Shown piece after piece: positions 10,785-22,676 of a stretch of DNA of 64,000 bases. The position numbers were made by a program, and so were the translations under genes. The stretch is from NCBI GenBank assembly GCA_016584305.1, contig JACEEZ010013541.1, positions 104,501 to 168,500 of the forward strand. The letters are read 5' to 3'. The stretch comes from Chionoecetes opilio (Eukaryota; Arthropoda; Malacostraca; Decapoda; Majidae). Every line of letters begins with the position of its first letter. Within the stretch, counting starts at the first letter, position 1. The notes under the pieces are model-generated. The model saw nothing but the letters and a program-made list of their open reading frames with translations, made no database searches and was not told the DNA's origin.

Positions 10785-12172
10785 TCCCAGCATGGATTTC
10801 GAATAAGGAGATCCTGCTTACAACCTACTCGATTTTTTTAATGTCATTTATTTAAACTGGGACGCCCAAAATTCCCTCGGATGTAATATACCTTGAATTT
10901 CAGAAAGCCTTCATACAGTTCCCCATAAGCGACTGTTGACCAACTAAGGGCACATGGCTTTAGGATAGCAATTATGTTCATGATTGGCATTGGCTTTCAA
11001 TCTCATAAAACAACGGGTAGTAATAAATGGCGAGGCATCTGATTGGTTAGATGTTACTAGTGGGGTGCCTCAGGGCTCGGTCTTGGGTCCTAATCTTTTT
11101 CTGATATATATCAACGATCTGGACTGCGGACTTGTATCTAAAATATCGAAATTTGCAGATGACACCAAATTAGGCGGTAAAGCATATACTAGAGAAAACT
11201 GCGAACTCATACAAAGTGATCTCGACAAACTATCAGAAAAAAATGGCTATTAAAATTCAATTCCAATAAGTGTAAAGTAATGCATATAGGCAACGATAAC
11301 CTCAAATATAACTATCAAATGCAAAATAAATCGTTAACTGAAGTACAGCAGGAAAAGGATTTAGGTGTCATCATCAGTAATGATCTGAAAACCAGTCCGC
11401 ATTGCCTAGCTGCCAGTAAAAAGGCATATATGATGTTTGGCTTTATTAAACGTAACTTTGAACATAAAACTCCGAAAGTAATGACACAATTATACACGTC
11501 CTTGGTTAGGCCGCACTTGGAATATGCCGTTCAATTCTGGTCGCCCTGTTTCGTAAAAGATCAAGCCAAATTGGAATCAGTGCAAAGAAGAGCAACCAAA
11601 CAAATTCCATCTCTGCGAAATTAATCTTATGAAGAGAGACTGCGGAAACTTAATATGTTTTCCTTAAAGGATCTTAGAATCCGTGGGGACTTGATAGAAA
11701 CCTTTAAGATCCTAAAAGGTTTTGATGTCATTAATCAAGAGAACCTATTCGAGCTTTCAACTCAAGTGACAACAAGAAATAATGGTTTAAAACTAAACGG
11801 TCAACGTTGCATCACCGATCTCCGTAAAAATTATTTCAATGTTAGAGTCAGCAAATGTTGTCGGAGCCAGCACAATAACTACATTCAAAAACAGACTTGA
11901 CGCGCACTGTAAAGTAAATGGGTATTGATAGTGCGAATTCGTATCTAGTCCCCCGTATCAATTAGTTGTAGTGGTAGTTGTAGTTAGTATTTTTCATATC
12001 CTATCATGCTGCACTATGAAACTTCCATGTTCCTATCCTCTTTAGGGACATGGTATAATTTTCCAACTGTTTTCTTACAAGTAGTTGATAGTTAGTAGTA
12101 TGTAGTTCAGCAGATACCCTCGCTATGGACCAATAGGTCTCCTGGTGTCTGTTATTCCTATGTAATCCTATG
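10785..12172 (+). pseudogene. 5'-truncated non-LTR retrotransposon (RT to 3' end), broken
   Basis: This is the 3' half of a LINE reverse transcriptase. It begins with a decayed QHGFR…RSCL block (about 10790-10830), then LDFQKAF-like (10890-10915), SGVPQGSVLGP and FLIYINDLD (11060-11123), and the catalytic FADDTKL box (11151-11171). The thumb and C-terminal part follow: EKDLGVIISNDL, then LYTSLVRPHLEYAVQFWSP and VQRRATK (11280-11624), then LRIRGDLIETFKILKGFD (about 11673-11728). Frames change at about 10980, 11250-11280 and 11620, with stops, so no product is made. The 3' region to 12170 ends in repeated tcctatgta motifs, as in CR1/L2-like LINEs with short microsatellite tails. The clade is suggested by the EKDLGV…RRAT pattern and has not been tested. 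Confidence 0.88.
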
Positions 12173-12175
12173 TAT

Positions 12176-12548
<373 letters not shown>

Positions 12549-12599
12549 AGATCCATTTTCTGTTCTACTCTTTCCTCATGCACGCTCCTTTCAACAACT

Positions 12600-12723
12600 C
12601 ATGCCTGGGAGTAAGGAGGATGGGAGGGCGTGGGAAAGTGGTGAGGGGCGTGGGAGTGTGGTGATGGGCGTGGGAACGTGGTGAGGGGGACGTCATCATC
12701 ATCATCATCATCATCATCATCCC
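12600..12723. repeat. G-rich minisatellite and (CAT)n
   Basis: Three variants of gggcgtgggagtgtggtga (12625-12690) are followed by (cat)n at 12692-12721. Confidence 0.8.
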
Positions 12724-12735
12724 TACCAAATGACG

Positions 12736-13091
12736 TAGAGTTTAATAGAATATTAAGTTCATGCATATTTCTTGAGTCTCATAATGGCAGTTATTTAGTG
12801 TGTTTTACGGTTTTTTATTTGCTAATATTATAGAACAAACATTTCCGAAGATAACAGTATACCTTTTATACTGATAAACATATATTTAGTAGGGGAAAAT
12901 TACCATAAGCTAGCAAACACGGGCGGCAAGTGGAGTTTGTTGGTCCTCCAGCTCGCATTTCCCGCGTTTTTCGCCTGCACAGCGAGGGCTGTGACGTCAC
13001 GTGCAAGACACCTATTGTGTAGTAGTAGTAGTAGTAGTAGAAGTAGTAGTAGTAGTAGGTCCTCACTGGATACGGGATTTCTCTCACTTAA
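12736..13091 (+). mobile_element. Solo arm of the foldback family found at 37714-38512
   Basis: From about 12740 to 12890 the sequence matches the right arm of the hairpin element at 38270-38420: ttcatgcatatttcttgag, gtgttttacggttttttatt, tagaacaaacatttccgaag, cagtataccttttatactga. A TGACGTCA palindrome (12991) and a TTAA (13088-13091) lie further right, in the same order as in the 38-kb element, but the intervening sequence has diverged and holds a (gta)n at 13018-13058. The left arm is absent. Confidence 0.65.
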
Positions 13092-13235
13092 GCGGCCGAC
13101 TCGACCCGACCGACCGTCACGCTTTTCAGGAGCTTATATCTGCGCACGTGCGTCCCGCGGGTTTCTACGGGCTCGCTCGTCCTTCGCCGATTAAGACGTC
13201 TTACATAAAGTCATAAAGTTATCAGTACATAAAGA

Positions 13236-14816
13236 AAAAAAACGACTTCAAACGACAACTTAGTACTTCAAGCGACAACTTAGTACTTCAAGCGACAACT
13301 TAGTACTTCAAGCGACAACTTAGTACTTCAAGCGACAACTTAGTACTTCAAGCGACAACTTAGTACTTCAAGCGACAACTTAGTACTTCAAGCGACAACT
13401 TAGTACTTCAAGCGACAACTTAGTACTTCAAGCGACAACTTAGTACTCCAAGCGACAACTTAGTACTTCAAGCGACAACTTAGTACTTCAAGCGACAACT
13501 TAGTACTTCAAGCGACAACTTGGTTCTTCTAGCGACAACTTAGTTCTTCAAACGACAACTTGGTTCTTCTAGCGACAACTTAGTTCTTCAAACGACAACT
13601 TGGTTCTTCTAGCGACAACTTAGTTCTTCAAACGACAACTTAGTTCTTCAAACGACAACTTAGTACTTCAAGCGACAACTTAGTACTTCAAGCGACAACT
13701 TAGTACTTCAAGCGACAACTTAGTACTTCAAGCGACAACTTAGTTCTTCAAGCGACAACTTAGTTCTTCTAGCGACAACTTAGTACTTCAAGCGACAACT
13801 TAGTACTTCAAGCGACAACTTAGTTCTTCTAGCGACAACTTAGTTCTTCAAACGACAACTTGGTTCTTCTAGCGACAACTTAGTTCTTCAAACGACAACT
13901 TAGTTCTTCAAGCGACAACTTAGTACTTCAAGCGACAACTTAGTACTTCAAGCGACAACTTAGTACTTCAAGCGACAACTTAGTACTTCAAGCGACAACT
14001 TAGTACTTCAAGCGACAACTTAGTACTTCAAGCGACAACTTAGTACTTCAAGCGACAACTTAGTACTTCAAGCGACAACTTAGTACTTCAAGCGACAACT
14101 TAGTACTTCAAGCGACAACTTAGTACTTCAAGCGACAACTTAGTACTTCAAGCGACAACTTAGTACTTCAAGCGACAACTTAGTACTTCAAGCGACAACT
14201 TAGTACTTCAAGCGACAACTTAGTACTTCAAGCGACAACTTAGTTCTTCAAACGACAACTTAGTTCTTCAAGCGACAACTTAGTTCTTCAAACGACAACT
14301 TAGTTCTTCAAACGACAACTTAGTACTTCAAGCGACAACTTAGTACTTCAAGCGACAACTTAGTACTTCAAGCGACAACTCAGTACTTCAAGCGACAACT
14401 TAGTACTCCAAGCGACAACTCAGTACTTCAAGCGACAACTTAGTACTTCAAGCGACAACTTAGTTCTTCAAACGACAACTTAGTACTTCAAGCGACAACT
14501 TAGTACTTCAAGCGACAACTTAGTACTTCAAGCGACAACTTAGTACTTCAAGCGACAACTTAGTTCTTCAAACGACAACTTAGTACTTCAAGCGACAACT
14601 TAGTACTTGAAGCGACAACTTAGTACTTCAAGCGACAACTTAGTACTTCAAGCGACAACTTAGTACTTCAAGCGACAACTTAGTACTTCAAGCGACAACT
14701 TAGTACTTCAAGCGACAACTTAGTACTTCAAGCGACAACTTAGTACTTCTAGCGACAACTTAGTTCTTCAAACGACAACTTGGTTCTTCTAGCGACAACT
14801 TAGTTCTTCAAACGAC
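13236..14816. repeat. 20-bp minisatellite, about 79 units, three variants
   Basis: The main unit is tagtacttcaagcgacaact. Two other variants, tagttcttcaaacgacaact and tggttcttctagcgacaact, occur in runs and alternate as pairs, as at 13521-13640 and 13821-13900. The 20-bp register holds throughout. This points to expansion by unequal exchange with block duplication. No protein or RNA role is apparent. Confidence 0.97.
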
Positions 14817-15061
14817 ATGATAAAAGTTCACAACACCCTTTTTCGGCAAAGCATTCAAAGAATCACAACCACTGATAAACAACCTTATATTTGCCCTTGG
14901 CAAATTGTGATGTAAAAAAGAAAAACCTCTACAATACGATGCCCAATTTTTTTAACTAATTTAATTTTTCTTCCACATCCAAAGTCTCCATGAAAATTGA
15001 GTTGGGAAATTCAATTCTTATTCACTTTTGTCTTTCAACTTAAACATAACATAAGAATATA
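14817..15061. other. Unique spacer, nothing recognised
   Basis: AT-rich sequence between the 20-bp array and a LINE tail. I see no gene or repeat signature. Confidence 0.6.
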
Positions 15062-16060
15062 ATAACATAAGAAAATAAGGAAGCTACAAGAGGCCGTGTG
15101 ACCTACACGTGGCAGTTCCTGTTACTTAACTCTACCTACATCCACCTCTCTTCCCTATCCATGAATTTATCCAGACTCCTATTAAAGACCCCTCTTGAAT
15201 CCGCATTGACCACCTGGCGATTGAGTCCATTCCAATCATTCACCACCCTATTTATGAACCAGTTTCTCCCTAATTCCTTTTTAAATTACGCTTTTCCAGC
15301 TTGAATCCGTTACTTCTTGTTCTACCCTGCTTACTAGCCGTAAGAACTTTTCCTACATCGCCTTTATTGTATCCCTTTAACCACTTAAAAACTTATATCA
15401 GATCGCACCTTACTCTACGCCTCTCGAGTGAGTAAATTTAATAGCTTCAATCTCTTCTTATAACTAAAATTACGCATCCCATGAATCATTTTGGTCATGC
15501 TTCTCTGGACTGATTCTAACAAGGCTATATCCATCCTGTAATATGGAGACCAAAACTGAACCGCATAGTCTTGGTGAGGTCTGACTAGTGCCAAATAAAG
15601 CTTTATAATAACCTCAGTACTTCTACTTTTAACACTCCTGGTAATGGAATCCTAACACCCACCCTTTTAGCTCGATTTCTAGCCTCAATACATTTTTATT
15701 CCTAGGACGGAGGTCTGCGGCTACCCGCACTCCCATGGATCTTTCTCACCTTCTGATCTTTTCAGCAATACATTGCGTATGGTGTACCTATTACCAGGAT
15801 TTTTTCTACCAAAATTCATTACGCTACACTTATCAATATTATATTCCATCTGCCATCTATCTACCCACTCATTTAATTTATCTAAATCTCTTTGCAATAT
15901 GTTTACATCAGACTATGATCTAATAATCCTACCTACCTTAGTATCATCCGCAAACTTACTGATATCACTGCTAATCCCACTATCTAAGTCGTTGATGTAA
16001 ATAAAAAATAGTAATGGACCCAAAACAGACCCTTTACTTGTGGAACCCCATTAGTTCCAC
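15062..16060 (-). pseudogene. 5'-truncated LINE (RT box to 3' tail), broken
   Basis: Read on the minus strand, the copy starts near 16060 with a disrupted GVPQ…GSVLGP, then [17 protein letters not shown] (about 15940), LDKLNEWVDRWQMEYN (about 15850-15895) and CSVMNF. The C-terminal region is shifted and stopped many times. Its last part (VVNDWNGLNR, about 15220-15245) precedes the 3' tail, which reads on the plus strand as aagaaaataaggaagctaca then agaggccgtg and acctacacgtgg (15067-15112). This tail is a useful family marker: it recurs at 38627-38697, 58500-58570 and, in part, inside every unit of the 42-bp array at 54725-56145. Confidence 0.85.
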
Positions 16061-16460
16061 AAGTGTGTTAAACACATCCTAAACAGCAGCGGACGAACTA
16101 CAAAACACAAAATTCAAAAAGAATTCCTTTCTGTGACTTTTGTGATTATATAAATACTTTTTTAATCTTATAATTCGGTGTTTGAAGCAGAAATTAAGGT
16201 TATTTTTGGCGTCATCTACTGTTCAGTGTGACGGAATGGCGTGAAGAGTAATCGTTGATGGTTGTCTTGGTAAACTAAAACGAAGACAAGAAGGAAGAGG
16301 TTATAGGAAACAAGAAGTTAATAAGTAGAAAAAAACCATAAGGAAGAAATAGTATAGAGTATCATGGAGGGAAAAAAAAGATAGATTGAGGAATGTACCC
16401 ATAACTTCTTTTTCTTTCTCTTCTTTCTTACTTTTTCTTTTTCCTTTTCTTTTATTATAG
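16061..16460. other. Spacer with TTTCT-rich end, nothing recognised
   Basis: Next to the LINE break is a short hairpin, gtggaac…gttccac (16040-16065). The rest is unique AT-rich DNA that becomes pyrimidine-rich from 16405. No gene signal. Confidence 0.55.
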
Positions 16461-16478
16461 CTCAGATATGAGTCAATG

Positions 16479-16912
<434 letters not shown>

Positions 16913-17224
16913 GCTCCTTTCTACATATACGTATGTGTGGGTAGGAAATATATTCTATAGCTATAATTTTGTCACGTGACTGATTCAAAGAATTAAGAAA
17001 AAAATCATGCCGGAAATAAACATGAAGTCAATTGAATTGTACTGATCTTTTTTCAATAGCTACATGAGCAGAATCAGACTGTAAAAGTACGCGATTTTAA
17101 AATTATTGGAATTGATGTCTTATTTTCTGAAGAAAAAAGTACAATTGAATACGTACGTGTGTTACGATTCATCATCTTACATGGATTTGAAATGAAATGA
17201 ACATAACAAAATTGGGCTTGAATT

Positions 17225-17475
17225 TTAGGGGGTGACAACAATAATGATAAGGGTATCAATATTGCTGATAATGATAAGAATGATTCTGATAATGATAATG
17301 ATAATGATAATAATATTGCTAGTAATAACAATAATATTAATAACAATAATAATTATCATTACAAAATAATAATAATAATAACAATAATAATGATTATAGT
17401 AATAATGGTAATGATAATGGTAATGATGATAATAACAATGATATATGTAGTAATAATAACAATGATGACAATAAA
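17225..17475. repeat. AT-rich (AAT)n / (ATGATA)n tract
   Basis: Imperfect aataataataac and gataatgataat repeats. No coding meaning. Confidence 0.88.
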
Positions 17476-17479
17476 AACA

Positions 17480-17629
17480 GGTGATGAAGGAGACACGGGC
17501 TGGGAAGAGAGTACTTTATTCCTGACTAGTTTAGTCTTTACTGGGCTTATTCCTCTGAAGAAGCCCAGTAAAGGCGAAACTAGTCAGGAATAAAGTACTC
17601 GCTTCCCAGCCCGTGCCGCCTCCATCACC
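17480..17629. mobile_element. 150-bp inverted repeat (hairpin MITE-like)
   Basis: The arms 17480-17548 and about 17558-17629 are reverse complements (acgggctgggaag, gtactttattcctgactagt, tttactgggctt) with a few mismatches and a loop of only a few bases. It lies 70 bp upstream of the candidate exon. Confidence 0.85.
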
Positions 17630-17698
17630 CGTGTTTACACCTGTCAGTATGTCTACACACAATGGTGACAATGATAATGGTAACAATCTTACTTACAG

Positions 17699-18316
17699 CC
17701 GCAGCCTCGGAGGTTGGTGGGCCGTGCGATGCCCCGGACGCGAGAGAGTCCCGAGCACGTCAGCATGAACAGTCTGTATGAACCGTCCGGCGTCTACCAC
17801 AACACTGCCGCAGGGAAGGACGAGGAGGAGACGACACGCCCTTGTATCAACAGCTTGTACGAACCCTTCAACGGCCTCGTGTATGCCCCCGGCGGGAGAG
17901 ACCAGCAGGACATGACACTCACCAGTACCAACAGCTTGTCTGAAGCCTTCAGTGATGAGCCTATATATAACCATCTACAATGTGAGCCTATATATGACCA
18001 TCTACAATGTGAGCCTATATATGACCATCTACAATGTGAGCCTATATATGACCATCTACAATGTGAGCCTATATATGACCATCTACAATGTGAGCCTATA
18101 TATGACCATCTACAATGTGAGCCTATATATGACCATCTACAATGTGAGCCTATATATGACCATCTACAATGTGAGCCTATATATGACCATCTACAATGTG
18201 AGCCTATATATGACCATCTACAATGTGAGCCTATATATGACCATCTACAATGTGAGCCTATATATGACCATCTACAATGTGAGCCTATATATGACCATCT
18301 ACAATGGGGCATCTGA
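17699..18316 (+). CDS. Candidate terminal exon with 13 EPIYDHLQC repeats
   Basis: This is the best host-gene candidate. A splice-acceptor-like cttacttacag ends at 17698. The open frame then runs in phase 0 for 205 codons to TGA at 18314. An in-frame TAA at 17681 shows that the frame does not extend upstream without splicing. The non-repetitive N-terminal part carries a diverged protein-level pattern: MNSLYEPSGVY, then INSLYEPFNGLVY, then TNSLSEAFSDEPIYNHLQ. Thirteen 27-bp units follow, the first EPIYNHLQC and the rest EPIYDHLQC; the last replaces Cys with Trp. Each unit holds a Tyr in an acidic setting: EPIY(D) resembles SH2-binding phosphotyrosine sites, and YDHL also fits the YxxΦ sorting motif. 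No membrane span or known domain is in this exon. I infer a cytoplasmic tail or scaffold segment. I do not recognise the gene. Other frames are also open because 27 is a multiple of three, but only this frame has the NSLYEP pattern. Confidence 0.5.
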   Translation, partial: PQPRRLVGRAMPRTRESPEHVSMNSLYEPSGVYHNTAAGKDEEETTRPCINSLYEPFNGLVYAPGGRDQQDMTLTSTNSLSEAFSDEPIYNHLQCEPIYDHLQCEPIYDHLQCEPIYDHLQCEPIYDHLQCEPIYDHLQCEPIYDHLQCEPIYDHLQCEPIYDHLQCEPIYDHLQCEPIYDHLQCEPIYDHLQCEPIYDHLQWGI

Positions 18317-18475
18317 GGCAATGGACGGGAACGACACGCAAGGGACATGTTATTGCCCTAATGCCACAACTTATCATTTCTCATTCTAGTAGGTTTGATT
18401 AAATGTTAGTAAATGTGAGTTAGCAATAGCGTTGGTATAGTTTTGTAGTATTTATTTCAAAGCTTATATTGAAAG

Positions 18476-19514
18476 CAGGGCTTGGAAACGGTTTAAGGGA
18501 ACGAAAACGGAAACTAAAACATTATCATATTTACTGTTCCTGAGCAAAAACGCTATTTTGAAATCCCTGTAACCGGTTAATAAAGTTATTTTTTCGTTCC
18601 ATGCCATATTTGGTCACTAATCCATTTTCACTTCCAGTAGAAGTTGTGATTTAAGTAAATGCATCTGTATTGCATACATACATTAATTAAGTCTACTGTA
18701 TTTGTTCACTTGGCAATTGACGATGTGGTTTTGTTTCAAATAGTATCATATGCACCACTTTCATTTAATTTGTGAAGAATAACTATTTTTTAGATTATAT
18801 AATTATGAATTTATGTCTTCGTGATATGCATCACGTTCCCTTATTTTATTACACCTTCCAATCGTGCAATCGTTAAACTATGATACTGCAGTTTGGTTTG
18901 AGAATATGCTTAGATTAATATCCAGTATTCGAAAAATATCGTGAGTATGTGCTTAAATTGTTAACTGTGTTCATAGCCTAATGCTTGGTGCGCCGAATTT
19001 CGGTGTGAGTGTCCTAAGTTCGAGTCCTTGGAGTCTACATGTAGTCATTGACTTCATTGATTAGGTTTATTTAATTAGTGGGTAGTGATATTACGAATTA
19101 ATATAGTTTTACCATATATAATATTAATAAATAATTAGTGATTAATGTCTTTACGACGACTGAGATTGCATACTCCTATACTACGCTTCCTGTATTGTAT
19201 ATGTAAATGTGTTGCCTTATTTAAGTCGTATAATAATATAGTTCTTACTACATCTAATGGTTTGATTTTGTTGGATACTATGCACCATGAAATTTATGGC
19301 TTTATTACCATCTATAAAAATGTAGTCATGTATAGGCAAAATTAGGCATTATTATTTATTAGGGCTAATAGCATATTCATTACATGGTTTGAGAATAACG
19401 TTCTAACCGGTTCAGGAACGTTATGTTTGGAGGAGGAACGATAAACGAAACGTTAATAATACTGTTTCTGATCGGAACGAACCGTTTGAGAAATTATTTA
19501 GTTTTCAAGCCCTG
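18476..19514. mobile_element. Non-autonomous hAT element with 8-bp target duplication
   Basis: The left end is CAGGGCTTGGAAAC and the right end, reverse-complemented, is CAGGGCTTGAAAAC. The flanks carry a perfect 8-bp direct repeat ATTGAAAG at 18468-18475 and 19515-19522, as hAT transposases make. Subterminal gaacg motifs occur at both sides. The 1039-bp interior has no transposase frame. It lies 160 bp after the stop codon of the candidate exon and contains AATAAA at 18579. Confidence 0.92.
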
Positions 19515-19638
19515 ATTGAAAGGGTTCGCTAGTGCTTCGAACTCATTAACAGCTTCGCAGAAGATTGTGGGTAGAATGTCTGAATATCTTTTTCTTTGCT
19601 AAGTAGTTTGTGGGTTGTTGAAGGACTGGTTTGCTTTG

Positions 19639-19885
19639 TTAGCAGTGGGGTAGCTAGGTATCTACCAATGGGAGGGAACCTGGGGGGCACTAGGCAAGCG
19701 GAGCTCAAGACTCTGATGCCACATAGAAGTATATATTCCAGGATCAGATCAGTGGTGGGTATTAGAGCATTATACAGAATACGGTAGCCATGGCCATTAG
19801 GGTGGCACCTGGGGGGGTGGGGGGGAACAGGATCTCATGGGTGGGCACGTGCCTCCCCATTCCCCCCGTAGCTATGCCACAGCTG
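19639..19885. mobile_element. Possible small hAT-like element or fragment
   Basis: The left end CAGTGGGGTAGCTAGG and the right end (reverse complement CTGTGGCATAGCTACGG) resemble each other and the common hAT terminus. The interior is G-rich. No matching 8-bp target duplication was found, so ends may have decayed. Confidence 0.4.
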
Positions 19886-19944
19886 GAGGGGGCCCGAAAT
19901 ACCTGAATGCCCAGGGGCCCGGCCATGGGTTAATACGGCCCTGC

Positions 19945-20071
19945 ATACAGCCAAACTAGTGTGGTCTTATCTCCATATGTTTATCCAGATTTTCTTTACA
20001 GATTAACATTCCTTGCCGTTATCACCTCTATACTAAGTCAGCTATAAGTGTCTTTAGTTCCATTGAAACAG

Positions 20072-20107
<36 letters not shown>

Positions 20108-20140
20108 ATCCACCTAGTTGTACCATACAGGGCCTCAGGT
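19945..20140. repeat. Decapod-style SINE-like fragment with (GT)n
   Basis: The block tctccatatgtttatccaga (from about 19969) and, after a (gt)n at 20074-20104, cacctagttgtaccatacag (20111-20130) share words with 25805-25875. I infer pieces of one interspersed repeat broken by a microsatellite. Confidence 0.45.
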
Positions 20141-20494
20141 GTGTGTGGTGTGTGTGTATTTGATAATGTGTTTATATTGTATAGTGTGTACATTGTTTGA
20201 TAAAGGCATGGCACACTACCTTAATATCACAAGCACTGTAATAGTTAAGGAATAATAGTATGTGTGCAGATTTATCTTACCCTGCCAAATCAGTCGACTA
20301 CTAGATGACTAAAGATGACAACTCTTTAATTAAATCCTCGTCACCCAGCACATACCCGTGAGCTCCAGTATAACATCACAAACTACTACCAAGATAAGAA
20401 GCTGTACATAACACATCGTTCTGCACCGTTACTCCCACAGACCTTCAAACCACGCCACAATGGTAGGGAAACAAAACATTACAGCAGCAAGACC

Positions 20495-20707
20495 TTAACC
20501 CCTTCACGCCCAGATCTTTCCTTTGCTATATAAAATAGTCTGTTATCAAGCCATAAAATTACGAAAAGTGACTGAATATACCAAATTAGTTGGTGGACAA
20601 GGATACTAAACAGGTCATATCTATAAAATACTGCTTATAGTCACTAAAAATCGCTTAATGGTACCCAAATTACAATGGAAATTACGTGCTGGGCCTCAAG
20701 GGGTTAA
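20495..20707 (+). mobile_element. TTAACCCCTT MITE, copy 1
   Basis: The element has ends TTAACCCCTTcacgcccag and ctgggcctcaAGGGGTTAA and is about 213 bp. It is short, AT-rich inside and non-coding. TTAA at both ends suggests TTAA-specific (piggyBac-like) insertion, though TTAA could also belong to the TIR. Other copies lie at 45838, 49405, 50496, 51024, 52484 and 54515. Confidence 0.85.
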
Positions 20708-20729
20708 TAAGTATAATACTCGTACTCAC

Positions 20730-20925
20730 AGCGGGTCCAGGGCGGCGGTATAGAAATACAAGAGGAACCAGGGAACGAACAGGAACAATCGATGACGGTC
20801 ACCAGGAACTAAATGAAGAGGCCACTCGTAACAAACTTCCTCACGGTGACTCGCAGCCTCGGAGCCTCGACACCCGCGAACCCCTGAAAATAGACCCTTC
20901 TGAAACACGTCCATTGGGTTGGTGA
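20730..20925 (+). CDS. Weak candidate exon
   Basis: An acceptor-like ctcgtactcacag ends at 20729. The longest frame from there runs about 65 codons to TGA at 20923 (…TIDDGHQELNEEATRN…DTREPLKIDPSE…). A second frame in phase 0 gives about 26 codons ending near 20810. The GC content is clearly above the flanks, which is the main reason to list it. No domain was recognised, and the choice of frame is open. Confidence 0.25.
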
Positions 20926-22674
20926 GGGTCGTTCAGTGTTTCATGAGGCAGGAGTTAGTACGTAGTTTGGATAGTCGTAGTTATTTTAGTTGTATGAATT
21001 TTATTGGGTGTGAAACTATATAAATAAATTTGTGGCATAATTGAGAAAGAGATATAAGTATGTAAGTAAGATATAAGTCGATGACACTGAAAAATAATGA
21101 CATTTAGTATAGCATGGATAACATCGAGTAATGAACATATTAATTCCTTACCTTTCTAGATATTGGCTATCACGTCAGCTTCATATCACCATTACAACCA
21201 CTGGGTAGTTAGTGTAATAACCACATAATTATCGACTGTGTTTATTAGTCCGTCATTTACTAGATACACGCTACATGGGTTGTTAGCATAGACGGTCGTT
21301 GCATTCCACACCCACACTGACACACACTTCCACCACCTTCAGTCTTTGAGCCTTCGGGAAGAGTGATTTGCAACATTTAGCAAGAAAAATTTATGAAGAT
21401 AATGAAATACGTAAAAATCATGTGTAGTGAAATGAATAAAATATGAATGAAAATTATATAGCTTGTGTAATTTTTCTAACAAATATAGTTATAGATGCAG
21501 TGATTAAAGTGACGTTAATACACAACAACCATCGCCGAGAATATAATAACTCTTTACATTTGATTCGCTCTATTTCTTGTATGACACTCGTACACATACA
21601 TAGGCTACTCAGGCGGCTAAAAACGTGCATGAAACAAAACTATACAATTGTTGATATACGTATTTATTTGTCCTAGAGTGTCTCAATGGTGAAATGGTCA
21701 TTAACAAATCTTATTAATCTTCGAATCCCAGACGTGCCAGCCGACTAAAAAGAGTAATGCCAGTCGCCGTGCCAGTCGGGTAAAAAAAAAAAGTTTACTC
21801 AGCATTTCTCACCACTAGCAAAGACGTAAATGATTCACTGTGAAAATTTCCCCGATTTAGTGTGCGACAGAACACATGTGACATTTATTTGACTTCCGTT
21901 ACACTATCATAGAGGTGCTCTGATGGCTTCCTATCCGATATGAAACTCATGATAAAGTGCAACCTACGCGTAAAAACGTAAAATTATTATATAATATACA
22001 AATGTTTACACCAAACTTCATTCCTTAGTTACTACCCCAAAACTGACTTAAGAAAATACTGAAACGTTGGCGATCACTGGCACTACGACATTAATGGCCT
22101 CACTTCTTAACTGACGGGCAAAGGGATGAGCAACTACAACCAACACAAGAAACTACACTTCCACGTCCTCAAAGAATAATAATTACCGAGTGGGTAGTGG
22201 CTGAACAAGAGGGGAACAAAAAGAAGACAAAAATATGTGAAGGAAATATTAGAGATAGCAGACAGGCAGGCGAGCGAGCGGGGAATGCATGAAAGAAACA
22301 CAGATCAAGATAGTCTTGTGAACTGCTGTACTGAAAATGAACATATTACAAATGGAAGTATTTTTCCCAGCGCGGGTTCATCGCCTCCCTGTTCAGACAC
22401 AGGGAGGCGAGGTTCCACAGAAAACGGACTGGAAGGGTTTGGTGACGGGGAAGACTGCGGCAAAAATTAAGATGCCACGCCAGTGTACTATGTAAGTGTA
22501 GAAAAATACTCCGGCCAGACATAGGAGAGGGAAGGCTATAGGGAGGCGAGGCAGTAGTTTGGAGATTGAATAAAAAAAAAAATTGAATACTACACCGACA
22601 AAACAAAAATGAGACCGTCGCAGCCACTGAAGCAGCACCCGCGCACACATGTAGTTTCTGAACCTTGGCTTGCA
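20926..22674. other. Unique AT-rich region, no gene recognised
   Basis: There is a weak tRNA-like B-box (ttcgaatccc, 21721-21730) with nothing convincing upstream. A GC-richer patch at 22340-22470 has short open frames without a recognisable product. No repeat family was identified with confidence. Confidence 0.5.
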
Positions 22675-22676
22675 CC

